From NCBI RefSeq assembly GCF_007970465.1, contig NZ_CP042429.1, positions 620,001-684,000 on the forward strand: 64,000 bases of DNA, in the 5' to 3' direction. The notes under the pieces are model-generated. The model was not told the DNA's origin and searched no databases. It worked only from the letters and a program-made list of their open reading frames with translations. Shown here piece after piece: positions 18,198 to 27,682 of the stretch (the stretch's first letter is position 1; each line of letters starts with the position of its first letter). The stretch comes from Corynebacterium nuruki S6-4. Its GTDB lineage: Bacteria > Actinomycetota > Actinomycetes > Mycobacteriales > Mycobacteriaceae. The translations under genes and the position numbers were made by a program.

Positions 18198-19019
18198 CTA
18201 CCGCAGCGGCGTGAGCACCCACGGCGAGTCGGGGTGGTGCAGCGCCGTCGCCATCCCACCGGCGTACTCCAGCGACCCGTCGTCGACGGCTTCCACCCAC
18301 TGGGCCCGGCCGACGAGGAAACCGTCGGCGTGCTCCCGCCAGGAACCGTAGACCTGCCGGGTGAGGTCGAGGGCGGCCCGGACGAACGGCTCGGCGTCCT
18401 GTTCGGTGACGAACCCGGCCCCGTGGGCCATCCACAGCACCCGCAGGGACCGCGCCGTGTCCCAGCCGACCGTGTCCGCCGGCAGCGTGGCCGGCAGTGC
18501 CAGCACGGACTCCGGGACGAGGAACGGACCGACCACCCGGTTGACTTCCGCGACGACCTGCTCGTCGGTGACCGAGTCCTCGACGGCGCCGCGCACCATC
18601 TCGGCGATGCTGGCCAGGTAGCCGGGCCGCTGGCCGACCGGGACGGTCAACAGCTGCCGCAGGGCAGGGAGCATCGCCCGGTACCCCGGATCACCGGCGT
18701 ACTCCAGCAGGTTCTGCACCGTCCCCAGGGTCTCGTCGCGGTCGTGGACGCCCCAGGAATTGGCGAGCATCTGCCGGTAGGTGCCGGCCATGTCGGTGCC
18801 GAACATCTTCTTCAGCCCCTTCTTCGGGGTGTGGACCGGCCCCGGGGCGTCCACGACCTGGCCGTCACCGAGTTCGTAGGGCATGTGCAGCGACCAGCCG
18901 AGCGCGAGGTCCGGGTCGAGCCGGTTCTGCCGGACGAGGTGCCAGCCCCGGTCGCGGAACTCAGGCAGTTCCAGGTACTCGTCGTAGGTCGTGGCGGTGC
19001 TCTGCTGAGGTGAGGTCAT
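18198..19019 (-). CDS. DUF1266 domain protein
   Basis: This 273-residue soluble protein has a C-terminal half matching the DUF1266 pattern: VGWDTARSLRVLWMAHGAGF, then VYGSWREHADGFLVGRAQWV. The family's function is unknown; members often sit in accessory or polymorphic-toxin contexts. The ATG at 19017-19019 is preceded after 7 nt by a minus-strand TACGGT (19027-19032), so the transcript may be leaderless. It points away from the HTH/NTase module, and the two share a 183-nt promoter region. Confidence 0.72.
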   Translation of the reverse strand: MTSPQQSTATTYDEYLELPEFRDRGWHLVRQNRLDPDLALGWSLHMPYELGDGQVVDAPGPVHTPKKGLKKMFGTDMAGTYRQMLANSWGVHDRDETLGTVQNLLEYAGDPGYRAMLPALRQLLTVPVGQRPGYLASIAEMVRGAVEDSVTDEQVVAEVNRVVGPFLVPESVLALPATLPADTVGWDTARSLRVLWMAHGAGFVTEQDAEPFVRAALDLTRQVYGSWREHADGFLVGRAQWVEAVDDGSLEYAGGMATALHHPDSPWVLTPLR

Positions 19020-19166
19020 GCTCAGTACCGTATCAAGGTCGAGTACTGTGGCGCGGACAAGGTCGACCCCGCGGCAACTGTCCTCTCATCGCCGACTGTA
19101 AGCCCGTAGTCAGGCAGTGACGGAGCGACTCGCTTCCCAGGGGTTCTCGGCAGTCCAGGCAGACCA

Positions 19167-19203
19167 TTGACAGATTAGATCCGAAATGGGACATTATCTG
19201 TCA
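19167..19203 (+). promoter_or_regulatory. Promoter and palindromic operator of the HTH/NTase module
   Basis: A consensus -35 TTGACA lies at 19167-19172, and a CATTAT (19192-19197) ends 5 nt before the ATG at 19203, so the transcript is probably leaderless (19-nt spacer). A perfect 8-bp inverted repeat, TGACAGAT (19168-19175) and ATCTGTCA (19196-19203), covers both the -35 and the start site. That is the geometry of an autorepressor site, and the adjacent gene encodes an HTH protein. Confidence 0.6.
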
Positions 19204-19871
19204 TGGACGGCAGTCAGTTTCTCACGGTCACCGAGACCGCTGAAGCTCTCGGAGTGACGCCGCGGCACGCCAGAAGGCTGGCGGATTCGGGGGCTCTCAC
19301 CAGGATCGCCCGAGGAATCATCGACCGGGAGTCGGTGGACAAGTACCTCGTTTCACAGCGTCAAAGTCGCACCAGGTCATGGTCCGAACCAACCGCCTGG
19401 GGAGCTGCCGCCCTTCTGTCGGGAGGCGCACCGGACTGGATGGGAAATACTCAGACCTCCCGGTTACGACACTCTCTCCGTGACATCTCCAGTGCGGATG
19501 AGCTGATCACTCGGATGAGGGGGCGTAGCCGGGTACAGACATTCGACGCTCACCGAGCAGCACTCCCCCGGCTCCGTGGCCTCATAGCGATGAGTGATCA
19601 ACATCAACTCGGGCTCAGTGGGATCTCCGGCGACATCGCTGACGGATATATCGACGGGAATCAGATCAGAGAGGTCGTCCGGGGGCTCGGCCTTCGGCCG
19701 GCCGTCCACGGAAATGTCACCCTCCGTGCCGTGACCTTTGATTTTGGCCGCGTGCAGTCCCTCGTCACCACCCGCGTGGTGGCGGCACTGGATGCGGCCG
19801 TCAGTATTGACCCCCGCACCAGAGGCGTCGGGGAACAGGCACTCGAGGAGATCCTGGAGGTGTTGGCGTGA
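19203..19871 (+). CDS. HTH protein, candidate AbiEi-like antitoxin/autorepressor
   Basis: This 222-residue protein has an N-terminal helix-turn-helix (about residues 5-50, VTETAEALGVTPRHARRLADSGAL, excisionase/MerR-like), then a domain of about 170 residues that I do not recognise with certainty. Its ATG is part of a palindromic operator, and its stop overlaps the next gene as ATGA. HTH gene first, nucleotidyltransferase second, translationally coupled and self-operated: this is the layout of type IV AbiE toxin-antitoxin units. Codon and base use is visibly less GC-rich than in neighbours, hinting at transfer. The antitoxin role is inferred from layout. Confidence 0.6.
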   Translation: MDGSQFLTVTETAEALGVTPRHARRLADSGALTRIARGIIDRESVDKYLVSQRQSRTRSWSEPTAWGAAALLSGGAPDWMGNTQTSRLRHSLRDISSADELITRMRGRSRVQTFDAHRAALPRLRGLIAMSDQHQLGLSGISGDIADGYIDGNQIREVVRGLGLRPAVHGNVTLRAVTFDFGRVQSLVTTRVVAALDAAVSIDPRTRGVGEQALEEILEVLA

Positions 19872-20647
19872 GTACGGACCGCGCACACATCTCCGTGAAT
19901 TCTCCGGCCGGCGGATGGCCCACGCCGTGGCCGAGTGTCGCCGAATTGTCCGAGGCGCTTCCCGCCGGTTCCTGGACCCTGGTCGGCGGACTGATGACAC
20001 AGCTCCACACCATCGACCACGGCATAGGCGTGGTACGGCCGACCAACGACGTCGATATCGCCCTGCACATCGAGACGATGCGTGGTGTCCCCGGAGCCGT
20101 AGCCACCGCCCTGGAGGGGTTGGGGTACCGCCTTCAGCACAGTATCGATCCCAGGAACAATACCGCCCATCGCTTCATACGCGGAACAACAGCCATCGAC
20201 ATCGTCACCGACGGTCAGGATGACCAGGTTGATGTACTGATCGCTGATCACGCGGCTCCCCGCGTGGTGGAGAAACTTCGTGGCCGGGACATGGTGAGAA
20301 TGGAAGGCGGTACGCAGGCACTCCGCCGTACGGTGAATGCCAGGCTGCAGATCGTCGGGGAGGCACGGAGCACCGTGTCCGTACCACGGCCGTTCGGTGC
20401 TCTGATCCTCAAGGCGGCCGCTTTCATCACGGACTCGAGGGACAGAGGCCGCCACCTGTTCGATGCCGTAGCGCTTCTCGCGTGTATCGATGATCCGTAC
20501 GCAGAGCGGGAGGACTTCACGGGTTCAGACCGCGGACGTATAGCCATGCTGGTGTCGCACCTTGGGCAGTCCCACGCGGCCTGGCGATCGCTGCCGGAAG
20601 AACACCGGGTACAGGCACAACTGGCACTCGACATCCTCGCTGCCTGA
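19868..20647 (+). CDS. Nucleotidyltransferase-fold protein, candidate AbiEii-like toxin
   Basis: This 259-residue protein has the DNA polymerase beta-type nucleotidyltransferase signature: VGG at about 39-41, RPTNDVDIAL with catalytic Asp61 and Asp63, and a third Asp at 111 in AIDIVTD. That matches the AbiEii/AbiGii/MenT group, which modify tRNA or other RNA acceptors and arrest growth. The start is ATGA-coupled to the HTH gene. The product ends 9 nt before the convergent sirtuin gene. Catalytic residues look intact. A non-toxic NTase role cannot be excluded. Confidence 0.62.
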   Translation: MSTDRAHISVNSPAGGWPTPWPSVAELSEALPAGSWTLVGGLMTQLHTIDHGIGVVRPTNDVDIALHIETMRGVPGAVATALEGLGYRLQHSIDPRNNTAHRFIRGTTAIDIVTDGQDDQVDVLIADHAAPRVVEKLRGRDMVRMEGGTQALRRTVNARLQIVGEARSTVSVPRPFGALILKAAAFITDSRDRGRHLFDAVALLACIDDPYAEREDFTGSDRGRIAMLVSHLGQSHAAWRSLPEEHRVQAQLALDILAA

Positions 20648-20656
20648 GCGCGCGGG

Positions 20657-21589
20657 TCAGTCCAGTCCCAGTTCGTCGAGCAGCGCGAGGAACGCCGGCT
20701 GCACCCCGGTACGCCACAGCACGTCGACCCGGGCATCGGCCCGGCCCGGTCCCCCGTTGATCACGCTGACCCGCTTGCCCTGCTGCTGTGCGTCGAGGAT
20801 CAGCCGGTAGCCGCTCATCACCGCCAGTGACGAGCCCGCCACCAGCACCGAGGAGGCGTCCGCGAGCATCCGGGAGGCCCGCTCGCGGCGTCCGGCCGGC
20901 ACGGCCTCCCCGAAGTAGACGACGTCCGGCTTCAGCAGTTCCGAGCCGCACACTTCGCAACCCACCATCCGGAACTTCGCCACGTGCGCCTCATCGAGGG
21001 AGACGTCGCCGTCCGGGTTGACCTGCGTCGGGTCCAGCCGGATCTGTTCGAGGTACCCCGGGTTCGCCGCGGTGAGGCGGATGTCGAAATGCCGCCGGTC
21101 CTCGGTGTGCCCGCACGCCAGACAGATCACCCGCGACAGATCCCCGTGCAGGGCCAGCAGATTCTGCGACCCTGCGGCCGCGTGCAGTCCGTCGACGTTC
21201 TGCGTCACCACGCCGGAGACCAGCCCGGCCTGCTCCAGCTCGGCGATCGCATAGTGCGTCGGGTTGGGACGCCGCCCCGACATCTCCCGCCACCCGACGT
21301 ACGACCGCGCCCAGTACCGGTGCGAGGCCGCCGGATCATAGCGGAACTCCTGGTAGGTCATCGGCCGGTGGCGGCCCAGCGAACCGTGCGGCCCCCGGTA
21401 GTCCGGGATCCCGGAGTCCGTGGAGACCCCTGCCCCGGTGATGACGAGAACCCCCGCCTCCCGCAGCTGCGCGGCGATCGACCGCAGGGCGACCGCCGGA
21501 TCGGTCGGCACACCCGTCTCGTCGACCACCCGGGCGATCGAACGCAGTGCGGAGCGGTGGGCCAGGGTGACGGGATCGGGAAGAGCCAT
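20657..21589 (-). CDS. Sirtuin-family NAD-dependent protein deacylase
   Basis: This 310-residue sirtuin has the NAD-binding GAGVSTDSGIPDYRG motif, TQNVDGLH with the catalytic His in LHGDL, and two Cys pairs (CLACGH, CEVCGS) for the structural zinc. It removes acyl groups from lysines with NAD. The ATG at 21587-21589 was chosen over a start 117 nt upstream because TAGAAT (minus strand, 21597-21602) ends 7 nt before it, which fits a leaderless start. It converges on the HTH/NTase module. Confidence 0.9.
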   Translation of the reverse strand: MALPDPVTLAHRSALRSIARVVDETGVPTDPAVALRSIAAQLREAGVLVITGAGVSTDSGIPDYRGPHGSLGRHRPMTYQEFRYDPAASHRYWARSYVGWREMSGRRPNPTHYAIAELEQAGLVSGVVTQNVDGLHAAAGSQNLLALHGDLSRVICLACGHTEDRRHFDIRLTAANPGYLEQIRLDPTQVNPDGDVSLDEAHVAKFRMVGCEVCGSELLKPDVVYFGEAVPAGRRERASRMLADASSVLVAGSSLAVMSGYRLILDAQQQGKRVSVINGGPGRADARVDVLWRTGVQPAFLALLDELGLD

Positions 21590-21742
21590 GGCCCCGATTC
21601 TAGGAGCCCGCCCCGGGTGTACGCCCGGGGACGTTGCGGACACGGGCCCGACCCCGCCGTCCGCGGAACGAACCGACAGGTCGATTTTCCTGTTCCCGGG
21701 CATCACCTCGGTTCGTAAACCCGACCGCCCCGGGAATCCGTC

Positions 21743-23317
21743 CTAGGAGTTGACGTAGAGCTTGCCGCGCCACGTCGGGTGCAGCAGGTTCTCCGTGCTC
21801 AGGACCTCGTCGAGGGTCTTCTCGTCGAGCAGGCCGCGCTCCAGCACGACCTCCCGGACCGACTTGCCGGTCCGGGCGCATTCCTTACCGACCAGGTCAC
21901 CGTTGTGGTGGCCGATGAGCGGGTTGAGGTAGGTGACGATCCCGATGGAGTGCTCGACGTAGGCGCGGCAGACCTCCGGGTTCGCCGTGATGCCGACGAC
22001 GCACAGGGTGCGCAGCGTGGTGCAGGCGCGCGCCAGCAGCCGGATCGACTCGAACAGCGACTGGGCGATGACCGGCTCCATGACGTTGAGCTGCAGCTGG
22101 CCGGCCTCGGCGGCCATGGAGATGGTGACGTCGTTGCCGAAGACCTTGAAGCAGATCTGGTTGACGACCTCCGGGATGACCGGGTTGACCTTCGCCGGCA
22201 TGATCGACGAACCGGCCTGCCGCTCCGGCAGGTTGATCTCGTTGAGGCCCGCCCGCGGACCCGAGGACAGCAGCCGCAGGTCGTTGCAGATCTTCGACAG
22301 CTTCATGGCCACACGCTTGACCACCGAGCTGGCGTTGACGTAGGCGCCGGTGTCACTGGTGGCCTCCAGCAGATCGCCGGCCCCCTTGATCTCCAGACCG
22401 GTGACCTCGCTCAGCGCGGCGGTGACCTGCGCCTGGTAGCCGGCGGGGGCGTTGACCCCGGTGCCGATGGCGGTGCCGCCGAGGTTGACCTCCAGCATGA
22501 AGCCGGCGGCGCGGTCGAGCTGTGACTGCTCCTCGTCGAGGTTCCGGGCGAAGGCGGTGAACTCCTCGCCGAGGCTCACCGGGACGGCGTCCTGCAGCTG
22601 GGTGCGGCCCATGGTGATGGTGTCACCGAATTCCGCGCCCTTGGCCTCGAAGGCACGCTCCAGCGCGCCGAGGTGCTTGATGAGCTCCTGGAAGGCGGAG
22701 TGGATGCCGAGCCGGAACCCCGTCGGGTAGGCGTCGTTGGTCGACTGGCTCATGTTGACGTCGTCATTGGGGTTGATGACGTCGTAGCTGCCCTTCGGTT
22801 CCCCGAGGTGCTCCAGGGCCAGGTTGGCGACGACCTCGTTGACATTCATGTTCGTCGAGGTCCCCGCACCGCCCTGGTAGACGTCGATCGGGAACTGGTC
22901 CATGCACCGGTGGTGCTCGAGGATCTGGTCACAGGCCCAGACAATGGCGTCCGCCTTCTCCCCCGGCAGGGTGTGCAGGCGCTTGTTCGCCAGCGCCGCC
23001 GCCTTCTTCACCTGCACCATGCCCCGGATGAACTCGGGGAGCTGGTTCAGCGTGGTCCGCGAGATCTGGAAGTTGTCCACCGCGCGCAGGGCGTGGACGC
23101 CGTAGTAGGCGTTCTCGGGGACCTCCATCGTGCCGAGGAGGTCTTCCTCGGTGCGGAAGCTGTCGGCGGAGTGGGCCGACCGGGAGATCGTCTCCGCGGA
23201 AGTGATGATGTCCGTGGAGGATGTCACGTACCGTGTCGTGCGTCCGGTCGGGGTCTCCGGGGAGTCCTGCAGGTCCGGGGCGTCCAGGGCGTCCGGGGAG
23301 TCCGGGGTGTCAGTCAA
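21743..23317 (-). CDS. aspA: Aspartate ammonia-lyase
   Basis: AspA interconverts L-aspartate with fumarate plus ammonia. The 524-residue product shows the fumarase/aspartase superfamily signature [12 protein letters not shown], plus [13 protein letters not shown] and STNDAYPTG. The recognisable domain begins at about residue 53 ([14 protein letters not shown]). The preceding stretch is Asp/Pro/Ser-rich and unusually long, so the true start may be further inside. It follows hisG by 46 nt on the same strand. Confidence 0.93.
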   Translation of the reverse strand: MTDTPDSPDALDAPDLQDSPETPTGRTTRYVTSSTDIITSAETISRSAHSADSFRTEEDLLGTMEVPENAYYGVHALRAVDNFQISRTTLNQLPEFIRGMVQVKKAAALANKRLHTLPGEKADAIVWACDQILEHHRCMDQFPIDVYQGGAGTSTNMNVNEVVANLALEHLGEPKGSYDVINPNDDVNMSQSTNDAYPTGFRLGIHSAFQELIKHLGALERAFEAKGAEFGDTITMGRTQLQDAVPVSLGEEFTAFARNLDEEQSQLDRAAGFMLEVNLGGTAIGTGVNAPAGYQAQVTAALSEVTGLEIKGAGDLLEATSDTGAYVNASSVVKRVAMKLSKICNDLRLLSSGPRAGLNEINLPERQAGSSIMPAKVNPVIPEVVNQICFKVFGNDVTISMAAEAGQLQLNVMEPVIAQSLFESIRLLARACTTLRTLCVVGITANPEVCRAYVEHSIGIVTYLNPLIGHHNGDLVGKECARTGKSVREVVLERGLLDEKTLDEVLSTENLLHPTWRGKLYVNS

Positions 23318-23363
23318 CTGTCAACCTTTCGGGTTACCGCCGGGTCCGGAAGGGATGGGTGTG

Positions 23364-24221
23364 TCAGATGCGTGCGATACGGATGTCGCTGGCCAGAATG
23401 GCTTTTGCTCCCATGGCGGACAGCTGGTCCATGAGGGTGTTGGCGTCCCTGCGCGGCACCATGGCACGCACAGCGACCCAGTCCTCCTGGGCGAGCGGGG
23501 ACACCGTCGGAGCGGACAGACCCGGCGTGACCGAGGATACGCTTTCGAGGATGGAACGAGGGCAGTTGTAGTCCAGCATCACGTAGTTGCGGGCGTGGAG
23601 GATGCCCTCGATGCGCTTGAGGAAGATCCGCTGCCGGTCATCGAGCTGGGCACCCCGGCGACCGATGACGACCGCCTCGGAGGAGATGATCGGCTCACCG
23701 AACGGCTCCAGCCCCTGCTGGCGCAGGGTACGGCCGGTCTCCACGACATCGGCGATGGCGTCCGCCACGCCCAGTCGGATGGAGATCTCCACCGCGCCGT
23801 CGAGCCGGATGACCTCGGCGTCCAGCCCGCGGTCCTGCAGGTCACGACGCACCAGGTTCGGGAACGAGGTCGCGATCCGCTTGCCGTCGAGCGCCTCGAC
23901 GGTCCAGTCCCCGCCCACCGGGGCGGCGTACCGGAACGTCGACCGGCCGAAGCCGAGCCCGAGCAGTTCGTCGGTCTCCTCCCGGGTGTCGGCGGCGAGG
24001 TCGCGGCCGGTGATCCCCATGTCGAGGTGGCCGCTGGCGACGTAGATGGCGATGTCCTTGGGGCGCAGGAAGTAGAACTCCACGCCGTTCGGCTCGTCGA
24101 GGACGGTCAGGGACTTGCGGTCGCCGCGGCCCGGGTAGCCGGCCTCGCGGAGGATCTCATCGGCGGTCTCGGACAGTGCGCCCTTGTTGGGCACGGCGAC
24201 GCGCAGCATGGTCTCGGTCAT
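23364..24221 (-). CDS. hisG: ATP phosphoribosyltransferase, long form
   Basis: HisG catalyses the first step of histidine synthesis, joining ATP and PRPP. The 285-residue length and the C-terminal ACT-like domain (about 210-285) mark the long, hexameric form, which is allosterically inhibited by histidine without HisZ. N-terminal [12 protein letters not shown] and the PRPP loop around [12 protein letters not shown] are present. hisE lies 22 nt upstream, the usual corynebacterial hisE-hisG pair. M5 is an alternative start. Confidence 0.95.
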   Translation of the reverse strand: MTETMLRVAVPNKGALSETADEILREAGYPGRGDRKSLTVLDEPNGVEFYFLRPKDIAIYVASGHLDMGITGRDLAADTREETDELLGLGFGRSTFRYAAPVGGDWTVEALDGKRIATSFPNLVRRDLQDRGLDAEVIRLDGAVEISIRLGVADAIADVVETGRTLRQQGLEPFGEPIISSEAVVIGRRGAQLDDRQRIFLKRIEGILHARNYVMLDYNCPRSILESVSSVTPGLSAPTVSPLAQEDWVAVRAMVPRRDANTLMDQLSAMGAKAILASDIRIARI

Positions 24222-24243
24222 GGGGTGTGCCTGCCTCGCCGTC

Positions 24244-24507
24244 TCAGAGGAACTTGTAGATGTCGTCGGGGTTCAGGCCACGCTTGACCATGACCACCTG
24301 CAGCCAGTAGATGAGCTGCGAGATCTCCTCGGAGAGCTCGTCGTCACTCTGGTACTCGGCGGCGAGCCAGACCTCGCCCGCCTCCTCCGCGATCTTCTTC
24401 CCGAGGTTATGCAGTCCACCGTCCAGAGCCTTCACGGTGCCGGATCCTTCCGGACGCTCCTGCGCACGCTGGGACAGTTCCTCAAACAGGGAATCGAAGT
24501 TCTTCAC
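24244..24507 (-). CDS. hisE: Phosphoribosyl-ATP pyrophosphatase
   Basis: HisE hydrolyses phosphoribosyl-ATP to phosphoribosyl-AMP in histidine synthesis. The 87-residue product has the all-alpha MazG-like core: [23 protein letters not shown], then the metal-binding acidic [15 protein letters not shown] chose GTG at 24505-24507 ([11 protein letters not shown]), which gives the family length; it begins 5 nt after the HAD gene's stop. Confidence 0.94.
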   Translation of the reverse strand: MKNFDSLFEELSQRAQERPEGSGTVKALDGGLHNLGKKIAEEAGEVWLAAEYQSDDELSEEISQLIYWLQVVMVKRGLNPDDIYKFL

Positions 24508-24512
24508 GTCCC

Positions 24513-25148
24513 CTATTCTGTCACACCCGCCCGGGCCTGCCACAGCCGGACCACGTCAGGCAGCGTCAGACCGGCCAGCGCCCCCGGTGCCGAGACATCG
24601 ACGACCCGGCAGCCGGCCGCGGCCGCGGAGGTCCGGCCGTTGACCGAGTCCTCGAACACCAGGCAGTCGTCGGGGTCGACGCCCAGCCGCCCGGCCGCGG
24701 TGCGGTACGGCATGGGATCGGGCTTGCCGACCGCGACCTCGTCGCCGCACACCGAACCGACGAACCAGTGCCTGCCGATACTGTCCAGTGCCTGGTCGGC
24801 GAGCCGGCGGAAGGTGTTGGTCACCACCATCATCGGGATGCCGGCGGCCTTCGCCGCCGACAGCAGGTCGTGGACGCCCGGCTGCAGTTCCAGGCCGCGG
24901 GCGAACCGGGCGGAGACGTCCTCGTAGAGCCGGTCGATCCAGTCGGCGACCCCGGCGTCGGTGAGCTCCAGGCCGGCCCAGTCCGCGCACAGCCGCACCG
25001 TGCCCTCCGCGCTCCCGCCGACCGTCTGTGCCCGGAGTTCGGGGGTGAGCTCGCGTCCCATCGCCGCCGCCATCGCGTAGGTCGCCTCCCCCCAGCGCGG
25101 TTCGGTGTCCACCAGTGTCCCGTCCATGTCCCACAGCAGTGCCTTCAC
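24513..25148 (-). CDS. HAD-superfamily hydrolase (beta-phosphoglucomutase-like)
   Basis: This 211-residue HAD phosphatase has motif [12 protein letters not shown] (nucleophile Asp near residue 8), the VTNTF motif II, the GKPDPMPY Lys motif and [12 protein letters not shown]. The cap type suggests a small phosphosugar or nucleotide substrate, not identified. It lies 5 nt before hisE, so it may be expressed with histidine genes; a histidinol-phosphatase role is conceivable but unsupported. The GTG start at 25148 places the HAD motif at the usual distance. Confidence 0.83.
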   Translation of the reverse strand: MKALLWDMDGTLVDTEPRWGEATYAMAAAMGRELTPELRAQTVGGSAEGTVRLCADWAGLELTDAGVADWIDRLYEDVSARFARGLELQPGVHDLLSAAKAAGIPMMVVTNTFRRLADQALDSIGRHWFVGSVCGDEVAVGKPDPMPYRTAAGRLGVDPDDCLVFEDSVNGRTSAAAAGCRVVDVSAPGALAGLTLPDVVRLWQARAGVTE

Positions 25149-25184
25149 ACCCCCATCATGCCCGCCGGGATACACTCTCACACT

Positions 25185-26006
25185 ATGACAGACATCACGG
25201 ACGCTTACTTTCTGCCAGGTGCGACACACACCGATGACGTGGGTACCTCATGGCAGACCTTCACCGCCACCGAACACACCGGGAGCCCCTGGGGCCCCGG
25301 ATTCCAGCACGGGGCACCCCCGTCCGCCCTGGTGACGCACCTCCTCGAGTCGGCGACCCCCGCCAGCGGCCGACTGGTCCGCACCACCACCGACCTGCTC
25401 GGCGCCGTCCCGCTCGGCGAGCTGCGCACCAGCACCCGGGTACTGCGGCCGGGCCGCCGGATCAGCCTCGTCGAGGCCACCGTGACCAACCCGGACGGCC
25501 GCGAGGTCGCCCGCGGCACCGGCTGGTGGGTGCGGGAACTGGACACCACCGCCATCGAGACCGCCGTCGCCCCCGACGTCGTCCCCCTGGCCGAGGCGAC
25601 CCCCGACGACGACCCGTCGGATCCGGGCTCCTTCACCGGCCGGTGGTCGGGCGGCTACATCGACACCCTCGAATGCCGGATCGCCCCCGGTCAACTGTGG
25701 GTCCGCAGCACGATCCCCGTCGTCGCCGGCGTCCCGGACTCCCCCTGGACCCGGCTCATGGCGGTCGCCGACGTCGCCAACGGCACCAACCCGACGCTCG
25801 ACCCGGGCCAGTGGCAGTTCATGAACACCGACCTCACCGTCTGCGTCCACCGGCTGCCGCGCGGCACCTGGACCTGTGTGCAGGCCGACGCCAACTACGG
25901 CCCCGACGGTGCCGGCCTCACCGTCGGCCGGCTCTACGACGAGGAGGGCCCGGTGGGCACCACCAACCAGGCGCTGCTGCTGGAGCCCGCTACTCCTGCT
26001 CCGTGA
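25185..26006 (+). CDS. Acyl-CoA thioesterase-like (double hotdog) protein
   Basis: This 273-residue protein resembles the TesB-like thioesterase family of actinobacteria: an N-terminal hotdog half with WGPGFQHGAPPSALVTHLLE and a C-terminal half with FMNTDLTVCVHRLPRG and a final NQALLL motif. It probably hydrolyses acyl-CoA esters; the substrate is unknown. The ATG at 25185 follows TACACT (25171-25176) by 8 nt. The 3' end overlaps the convergent small gene by 17 nt. Confidence 0.75.
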   Translation: MTDITDAYFLPGATHTDDVGTSWQTFTATEHTGSPWGPGFQHGAPPSALVTHLLESATPASGRLVRTTTDLLGAVPLGELRTSTRVLRPGRRISLVEATVTNPDGREVARGTGWWVRELDTTAIETAVAPDVVPLAEATPDDDPSDPGSFTGRWSGGYIDTLECRIAPGQLWVRSTIPVVAGVPDSPWTRLMAVADVANGTNPTLDPGQWQFMNTDLTVCVHRLPRGTWTCVQADANYGPDGAGLTVGRLYDEEGPVGTTNQALLLEPATPAP

Positions 26007-26388
26007 CACGGTCGAGGTCGGCGAGGATCTCCTCGGCGTCCGCCCCGACCTCCGCGGCCAGGGCGACGACGACCCGGCGGAAGTCCGCCTGCTCCTCCTC
26101 CTCGAACACCGCGTCCCCGTACGCCGCACTGACCGTGGTCAGCGCACCGTGGGCGGCGAGGACCGCGAGTGTCGCGGCGTCCGGGACACCGGCGGCACCG
26201 GCCGCCTCCCGGACCTCGGCGACCATCCGGCGCAGCACCGCCGCAACCTCGTCGGCGACCTCCGGCGGGTACGGCGGGTCCCACAGGGCCCGGTCCTCCT
26301 CGCGCAGGTAACTGCCGGTGGCCATGGCCGTGATGTTCTCCACCATCTCGGCGGCCGCCCGGTCGGCGGCACCCTGCCCCGCGGTCAC
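25990..26388 (-). CDS. Uncharacterised helical protein downstream of mshC
   Basis: This 132-residue acidic, Ala-rich, probably all-helical protein has no motif I can name. The GTG start overlaps the mshC stop as GTGA, so it is translationally coupled to mycothiol synthesis. It overlaps the end of the convergent thioesterase-like gene. It is probably real because of the coupling. Confidence 0.65.
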   Translation of the reverse strand: MTAGQGAADRAAAEMVENITAMATGSYLREEDRALWDPPYPPEVADEVAAVLRRMVAEVREAAGAAGVPDAATLAVLAAHGALTTVSAAYGDAVFEEEEQADFRRVVVALAAEVGADAEEILADLDRVTEQE

Positions 26389-27659
26389 AGCCGGACGCCC
26401 AGCAGGGCGTCGGTCATCGCCGTGACGAGCTCACCGGCGGTCTGACCGGCCCCGTCGCCGGACGCCGCGACCGATCCGCCGGTCACCTGCTCACACCAGT
26501 CGTCGACGAGCTGCAGCACCCGGGGGGTGTCCAGGTCATCGGCGAGGGCCGCACGGACCTCGGCGACCAGCGGCGCCGCAACGTCCGCCGGCAGCACGGC
26601 GGCCGCCTGTGCCGCCGCCCGCCACCGGGCCAGCCGCTCCTCGGCACGGGTCAGGACCGCATCGGACCAGTCCCGGTCGGCCCGGTAGTGGTTCTCGTAG
26701 AGGCCCAGCCGGATCGCGGCGGGATCGTGTCCGGCCTCGACGAGCTTCGAGACGAAGACGAGGTTGCCGAGCGACTTGCTCATCTTCACCCCGTCCAGCC
26801 CGATCATGCCGGTGTGGACGTAGTGGTCGGCCATCCGGGCACAGCCGTGGGCCGCCTCCGCGTGGGCCGCGGAGAACTCGTGGTGCGGGAACCGCAGGTC
26901 ACTGCCGCCGCCCTGGACGGCGAAGGACGCACCGAGCCGGTTGGTGGCGATGGCCGAACACTCGACGTGCCAGCCGGGGCGGCCCGGGCCGAAGGGCGAG
27001 TCCCAGGCCGGCTCGCCGTCACGGTGGGCCCGCCACACCAGGGCGTCCAGCGGATGCCGTTTCCCGGGACGGTCCGGGTCGCCACCGCGCTCGGCGAACA
27101 GCTCGGCCATCGTCGCGGCATCGTAGCGGGACTCGTAGCCGAACTGCTCGGTGGCGGTGTAGTCGGCGTAGACGTCCGGGTACCCGTCATCGTCGAGCCG
27201 GTAGGCCGCACCGACGGCCATCAGCCGACCGACGAGATCGACGACCTCGTCGATGGTCTCCATCGCGCCGACGTACTCGCGCGGCGGGATGACCGACAGG
27301 GCCTCCATGTCACCGCGGAACAGGTCGATCTGGGAGGCGCCGAGTTCACGCCAGTCCACCCCGTCGCGCTCGGCCCGCTCGAACAGCGGATCGTCGACGT
27401 CGGTGATGTTCTGCACGTAGTGCACCGCATGGCCGTTGTCGGTGAGCAGCCGGTTGACCAGGTCGAAAGTGACGTAGGTCGCGGCATGCCCCAGGTGGGT
27501 CGAATCGTAGGGGGTGATGCCGCAGACGTACACACCGACCTCGCCGGACGGCCAGTCGGTGGCGACGGGGCGGACCACGTCATCGGCGGTGTCGTAGAGG
27601 CTTAGGGGGACGCCGGACCCGGGGAGGGCCGGAATCTCGGGTGAGGGCCAGGAACGCAT
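26385..27659 (-). CDS. mshC: Mycothiol cysteine ligase MshC
   Basis: MshC joins L-cysteine to GlcN-Ins with ATP, the penultimate step of mycothiol synthesis. It is a paralogue of cysteinyl-tRNA synthetase. The 424-residue product shows [19 protein letters not shown] (zinc Cys and HIGH-like motif) and the KMSKSLGNL motif, without the tRNA-binding domain of CysS. The ATG at 27657-27659 gives [14 protein letters not shown], the usual family start. mshC next to uppP is a common actinobacterial pair. Confidence 0.95.
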   Translation of the reverse strand: MRSWPSPEIPALPGSGVPLSLYDTADDVVRPVATDWPSGEVGVYVCGITPYDSTHLGHAATYVTFDLVNRLLTDNGHAVHYVQNITDVDDPLFERAERDGVDWRELGASQIDLFRGDMEALSVIPPREYVGAMETIDEVVDLVGRLMAVGAAYRLDDDGYPDVYADYTATEQFGYESRYDAATMAELFAERGGDPDRPGKRHPLDALVWRAHRDGEPAWDSPFGPGRPGWHVECSAIATNRLGASFAVQGGGSDLRFPHHEFSAAHAEAAHGCARMADHYVHTGMIGLDGVKMSKSLGNLVFVSKLVEAGHDPAAIRLGLYENHYRADRDWSDAVLTRAEERLARWRAAAQAAAVLPADVAAPLVAEVRAALADDLDTPRVLQLVDDWCEQVTGGSVAASGDGAGQTAGELVTAMTDALLGVRL

Positions 27660-27682
27660 GGGAACCGATTCTACCGGCCGGG

